Positions 59,542 to 64,000 of a DNA stretch of 64,000 bases are shown here, piece after piece. Location of the stretch: the NCBI GenBank assembly GCA_013398015.1, contig VZRR01007628.1:1-64000 (forward strand), given 5' to 3'. The stretch comes from Oreocharis arfaki (taxonomy: Eukaryota; Chordata; Aves; Passeriformes; Paramythiidae). Under the pieces are notes generated by a model. The model saw only the letters and a list, made by a program, of their open reading frames with translations, did no database searches and was not told the DNA's origin. The translations under genes were made by a program, and so were the position numbers. How positions within the stretch are numbered: the first letter of the stretch is position 1; each line of letters starts with the position of its first letter.

Positions 59542-61649
59542 TATTTTAGGCCCAGAAATGTTACCTAAAAACCCCTGCCTTGTCTATCCTGTATTCTTTC
59601 CGTGCTGCAGGAATATTGAGAGTAATTGGCGACCCCCTGGATGTGTTAGGCTTTGCTAGAAGATTCATGGTTTTCCAGACACACTTTTTTTCCCCCCTTG
59701 ATGATGTCTTTTTTCACTGTTGTTTTTACTTTCTTGTAATTTTTTCTATGCCAGCTTCCTATATGGATTTTTACAGCAGGACACCTGGTTTGACTCTAAT
59801 TATATATAAGCATGTAGTAAGCTTCTGATCCTCTGGAATAGCTCAGAAATGATTATGCTAAACAATAAAATCGTTAGGTTGTGAGTAATTTCAATTTTCT
59901 GCAGTGGTTAGAGACAGTGGTTATTTTAATCAACAACGTGTAAGAAGCATTTGACTGAGTAGAGGTAAACCCACATTTAAATACTTTCTACGAGGATACA
60001 TGGCCATGTCTCAAGGTTTCCTCTGGACAGATTTTTTTTTTTTGAAGCTGTAAGTAATAAGTAGTCATACTTTTCATCAACATATCAGTTTTTTTTTTAG
60101 ACAAAAACATAAAAATATGTAGATTAATGACATGCTCTGCATGCAAAATAGTCAGGAAAATATAAAAGAAGGACAATTACACAAGTATGGATACTTGGTA
60201 AGGGGAATGGGTAGCTTGGAGTGAATGAACCATTTGGCATTTTCCCTTGCTCCTGTTTGTGTAGCAGTGAAAGAATTTGGCCTCAGGAGTCATACATTTA
60301 TTCTCAATGATCAGTATCAATGGTGTTACAAAGCCCTCCAAATTCTACAGCAAAAAAGGAAGAGTCAAAATATGCCATAAATAAATACCAATTCTAAAGC
60401 ACTTTGCCCCACTGGATCCTGAACAGAACAGTGTGGTAACAAGCTTAGCACCCAACTTATTTGAGGTTAAATTCCCAACCAGAGCAGAAAATTTTTTCAT
60501 GACCTTGGGCAAGTCTTTAAATCTGTGGTGCCTCAATGCCCTCCCACAAAAGGGGTGCAATGATTCTCTCACAATTCGCCTGTTCTACACATATATATTT
60601 TTCCAGTGTGGGATCTGCACCTTCCACCTGTGCAGCATTTGGCACAATGATGCTCTGCTTTTGGGACAAAAGGCCCCTGTGTACACTTAAAGACCAAAGA
60701 CACTTCCCTGATATTGTTTTAGATGGAAAAATCTTCATTGAACTTTGAAATGAGATTTCAGAGTCTCACAAATGATTGGTGTTTCACAAAGTTTTCCCAC
60801 ATTAACTTATGCATGTCTGTGTTCCTTGCATTGCTTGCAACCTGGTTTGGTCAACAGACTCTGGAGAAATATGACACCATTGTTTTTGATGATAGCCAGG
60901 AGTCAAAAATGCTTTTCTCAGTAGCTTGATGAAATGGCAGATACTGAGAAGGCAAATCTGAGAAAGGAAGTGTATCTGAAAATCTGATGTTTTTACTCCC
61001 AGTAGTTATCAATTGCTGTAAGAAAAGATACTGCTTCTCCTAATGACTCTTGCCTAACTATTAGGTATTCTAAAAACCAGAAAATTGAGCCTTTTTTTGG
61101 TGAACTTGTCGTAAAAGCAGAAATAGTGCTTGCCCAAAAATACTTTGCAATGCCAGCAACATGGATCAGGTTAAGAAAACAGCCATAGGTCAGCAAATTA
61201 TCTCTTTCCACAGCAATGATTTCCTGCTGATGCATTGACAGCATTGTAACAATACTCATCACTTATTGGAGCATGTTATGAGGAGCAAGATGGATCAGAA
61301 AAAAACATACCTCTGACCTTGTTTCTCTGCTGTGAGGGGAAATAAAAGCCTGGCTCTCCAGCATGGTCGGAATTGATCACAAAATCAGGATGCTCACAGC
61401 CTCAGGTTGTAAAGACCTCAGCTGCCTCTGCCTACAAACTCCTGCTTAATACAGTTTCAGCACGGAGTTCATATCATGAACTCAGGGCTTTTTCCAGTTA
61501 GGTCCTGAAGACCTCCAAGAATGGAGGGTGGCCCCCTCTTCTGGGGCATGACTGTCCTGTTGTCTTACAGAACTAATTCTTCCTACCTGGAGTCTCTGCT
61601 CTAGGTAGATTCTGCGTCTTCTGGAGCTCACAGATCCTTCCACGTCTAC
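59542..61649. other. Unique sequence
   Basis: T runs lie at about 60031-60042 and 60090-60099. An 89-codon minus-strand frame (60993-61262) has a protein-like look but no recognisable domain. A near-perfect palindrome lies at 61465-61483. No transposon is recognised. Confidence 0.5.
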
Positions 61650-62260
61650 AGAACCATAGAGCGATTTGGGTTGGAAGGAACCTTTGGAGATCATCTAATC
61701 CAACCCTCCTGATAAGCAAGTTCACCTAGAGCAGGTTGCACACAGTTGTATCCATACAGGTTTTTAATATCTCCAGAGAAGGAGACTCCCTGACCTTTCT
61801 GGGCAGCCTGTTCCAGTTCTGTCACCTTCAAAGCAATGAAGCTTCTCCTCAAATTCAGATGGAGCGTTTTGTGTTTCAGTTTGTGTGCCTTGCCTCTTTT
61901 CCTGCTGTGGGGCACTGCTGAAAAGAATCTGGCTCCATCCTCTTGAAACTTGAGGTTTGGGCGGTTTGGCCACAGGCTGTGTGTCCACTAGACTGCTTTT
62001 GGAGTGAGCTATCTAAATCCTTCTCAGCCACCCTGATATCAGGCAGCTTTCTTGCTATCTCCTGCAGCTCAGCCACCTGCTGCTGTGGGATGTCCTCCAC
62101 CTGGGCACATCTTTTGCAGGCACCTCTGCTGCCTGTCTCTGCTCCAGGAGAAAGGTCCAGGAGAAAGGTCCAGGCACTTCCTGCACTCTGAGGTCTGCAC
62201 TGCAGCCTCTCCCCTCAGCAGCTCTGTGTGGGCAGAGGCACCCAGGTTGCAATGATTCAA
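61650..62260 (-). mobile_element. CR1 LINE with ORF1 joined to its 3' end
   Basis: Read on the minus strand, 62210 to 61960 is CR1 ORF1-type sequence: TCAGAGTGCAGGAAGTGCC, ATGTGCCCAGGTGGAGGACAT, then a heptad-like coiled coil (QVAELQEIARKLPDIRVAEK). From about 61940 down to 61650 it is the CR1 3' end (AACAGGCTGCCCAGAAAGG, AACCTGCTCTAGGTGAAC, TTGGATTAGATGATCTCC, TTCCAACCCAAATCGCTCTATGG). The whole ORF2 with endonuclease and reverse transcriptase is missing. The 5' boundary near 62260 is uncertain and might extend to about 62345. A 13-base tandem repeat lies at 62143-62168. It cannot move by itself. Confidence 0.85.
62143..62174. repeat. 13-base tandem repeat in CR1 ORF1 region
   Basis: The unit TCCAGGAGAAAGG occurs twice, followed by a partial third TCCAGG. 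It is probably slippage within this CR1 copy. Confidence 0.8.
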
Positions 62261-63051
62261 GTTGTAGTATGAGTTGGTGGGTTGAGTACATGAGGGCTTG
62301 GGAAGTTGGTACAAACTTCTTGTAGAGAAAGAGTGCAGGAGGCACCTTACAGTGGGTTTAAAGTTGTGAATGTTGGTTAAACTCAGCCTCTGGAAACCCA
62401 GTTCACTGTTTGTTAGTTTGAGGTATTATTCCCATGAACCATCCTGCAGGTGTAATGAAGCACTGGAATTTATTCAGGTCCTATGAAAGAAACGGAAAGC
62501 AGTTTGCCCAGCAGCTTCTGTCAGCCTGAAGAGCTGTAATGGACAATTTCTGCTTTGAAATCCATCCCCAGTGTTCCCTGAGTCTCCAGAGATATACCAA
62601 GAAGAGGCAGTTACCAGCCATTCTGCTGTTTTGGTTTGCATCCTTCTTTTTTCTTTCTTTTCTTTTTTAACCCAGAGGAAAGTTAATTACACCCCAATGT
62701 ACTGTCACATAAAATGATTCAAACCAAGTGCAACTACTGTTGGGGAAAAAATAATCCAGCCACAACTCTGCTCTTGAGCAAAATAAGAGAGATATTTCTC
62801 ACCTGCATGTCAAGATTGATAGTGTCCCCAGAAGCCACCTCATCCTAAAGTAGAGAGTACTAGCTAAGGAATGGATATGTGAAGCCACAGTTCCCTTTCA
62901 CTTGCAGGGGCATCCAGTACTACTGGAACATGTTTCTGTGAAGAAAACAAGCCTGATGAGGTCACAAAATAATTCCTGTGAGGGATCTCGGTCAGACTGC
63001 TTTAATTTAAAGGTCTCAATGGCAAATGAACAAGAACAACCAGAGCAGCTC
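62261..63051. other. Spacer between CR1 and CpG-dense segment
   Basis: Contains a pyrimidine-rich run at 62640-62668 and, on the minus strand, an AATAAA (plus-strand TTTATT at 62469-62474) that could serve a transcript coming from 63354. No exon is recognised. Confidence 0.4.
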
Positions 63052-63354
63052 TTAAAGCAAAGAGAGGTGGTAAATTACAGCAAAGAGGCACAGTGAGAGG
63101 AAAACACTCCAGCAGCGTAAAGAAACGTCCAGGAGCGGCTCTGTCACACTCGTGCCAGCAGAGGGCAGTGGCAGAATGGCGAAGGATCCTGTCTGGATGC
63201 ATGGATGTACCAGCACGTCTCGTTCAACGTGCTGGCTGATGCAGCATTGCTGCTTCTGCATCTCATACTGTGCGTGCAGGGCTGTGCGAAGGTCCTGGCT
63301 CTTCCCGTCCGTTCCACTGTAGGTCAAATTCTCATAAAGTAGATGTTTAGCAAG
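63052..63354 (-). other. Candidate exon: CpG-dense open frame after a splice acceptor
   Basis: On the minus strand CCTTTTTTGTCATTTTGCAG is a good acceptor ending at 63355. The frame then stays open for about 100 codons to a stop near 63052, starting LAKHLLYENLTYSG and including ALHAQYEMQKQQCCIS. The part at 63110-63325 has 12 CpG dinucleotides and is much richer in G+C than its surroundings, as coding exons often are in birds. No clear donor is seen, so it could be a terminal exon. The last 25 or so residues are hydrophobic. I recognise no family. It might also be a remnant of an unknown repeat. Confidence 0.3.
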
Positions 63355-64000
63355 CTGCAAAATGACAAAAAAGGTACATTTCCTGTACCAAATCTGAAGC
63401 ATCACTTTTAAAATATAGGAGCTTTTTTATGGCATAGACCACACTTACTTTTTGTGATGTAGGTCCAAGCTGGGTGATCGTATTTCACAACGTTACAAAT
63501 CTGAAGCCAGATTTTGATTTTATGTTTTCATGGTTTACCCAGGATATTTAATTTAAGAGGATATTGAATTTTAAAAGGCACCAGCTGTTCGTCAACAGTT
63601 AAACCTGCTCAGAAGTATAAAACTTTGAGAATGTCAGCATAACAATATGCCATATGTTTAGAAACACAACTGATGACACTGGCACTTTGTGCTTGTTGTT
63701 GTCAGTTCTTAGGTGCTGGACACCCTGAGTCACTTCTGAATCATCATTCCATTGAGAAAGAACATCCCAGCAGAGAACTGACTGTTCCCCTTAATGCATA
63801 AAGAAAGAATTTAATCTAAATTTGGTCAAGTAATTTCCTTCCTTCATTTTGCACGTGTGTTAGTTATTCCATTCTCTGGAGATGCAATCTGCATCTCTAC
63901 TTATCTCCATTATCACAATATGGAGAATGTCTGTTTGAAAGGCTTGCTGTTTCTTCCTTTGCGAGCTTTACTGTTCCTTCCTGCCTGTGAAAGCGTAGCA
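63355..64000. other. AT-rich unique sequence to the window end
   Basis: If the candidate exon at 63052-63354 is real, this would be intron or upstream sequence on the minus strand. Nothing else is recognised. Confidence 0.4.

Noticed and set aside
1..64000. Search for tRNA, rRNA, CRISPR arrays, bacterial operons and defence systems
   Set aside because: No A/B-box pairs, repeat-spacer arrays, Shine-Dalgarno-led genes or long contiguous genes are present. The window is vertebrate nuclear DNA.

Overview
This is AT-rich vertebrate nuclear DNA, and its repeats point to a bird, probably a songbird. The evidence is CR1 LINE fragments with bird-type 3' ends, an ERVL-type LTR that starts TGTGCTGG, and an LTR family that starts TGTATTGG and matches what I recall from passerine genomes. 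There is no bacterial gene organisation, operon, CRISPR array, tRNA or rRNA. I could not establish any protein-coding gene. Nearly all open frames are short chance frames or antisense readings of repeats. The window is best read as a gene-poor intergenic tract or part of a very large intron.

Layout: 1-251 is a minus-strand LTR cut by the window edge. A plus-strand copy of the same family lies at 10774-11637, interrupted by a 399-base assembly gap. CR1 fragments lie at 4471-4658, 9517-9991, 26747-26806, 47540-47703, 53787-54345, 58113-58372, 59468-59541 and 61650-62260. Two solo LTRs of one family, each bounded by TGATGCC and a GGCATCA-type end, sit at 13966-14399 and 27411-27829. A 3'-truncated ERVL-type LTR lies at 19140-19558. 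From about 27.8 to 47.5 kb I recognise no transposable element.

At 21158-22210 two almost identical segments of about 525 bases stand head to tail, separated by exactly one N. This looks like two overlapping contigs or haplotypes joined without merging, so the duplication is probably an assembly artefact.

The best signs of transcription are splice-site patterns only. A plus-strand chain (22164-22193, 22408-22520, then from 22708) has good splice signals and a continuous reading frame to a stop at 22725-22727. A minus-strand candidate exon lies at 55072-55199. A CpG-dense open stretch follows a good acceptor on the minus strand at 63052-63354. None matches a protein I recognise, and all need RNA or comparative data. 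AT-rich, homeobox-site-like sequence at about 48.3-50.1 kb may be conserved noncoding DNA. I found no convincing new biological system. The most useful points are the probable false duplication, the splice chain beside it, the CpG-dense exon candidate and the structure of the LTR pair.
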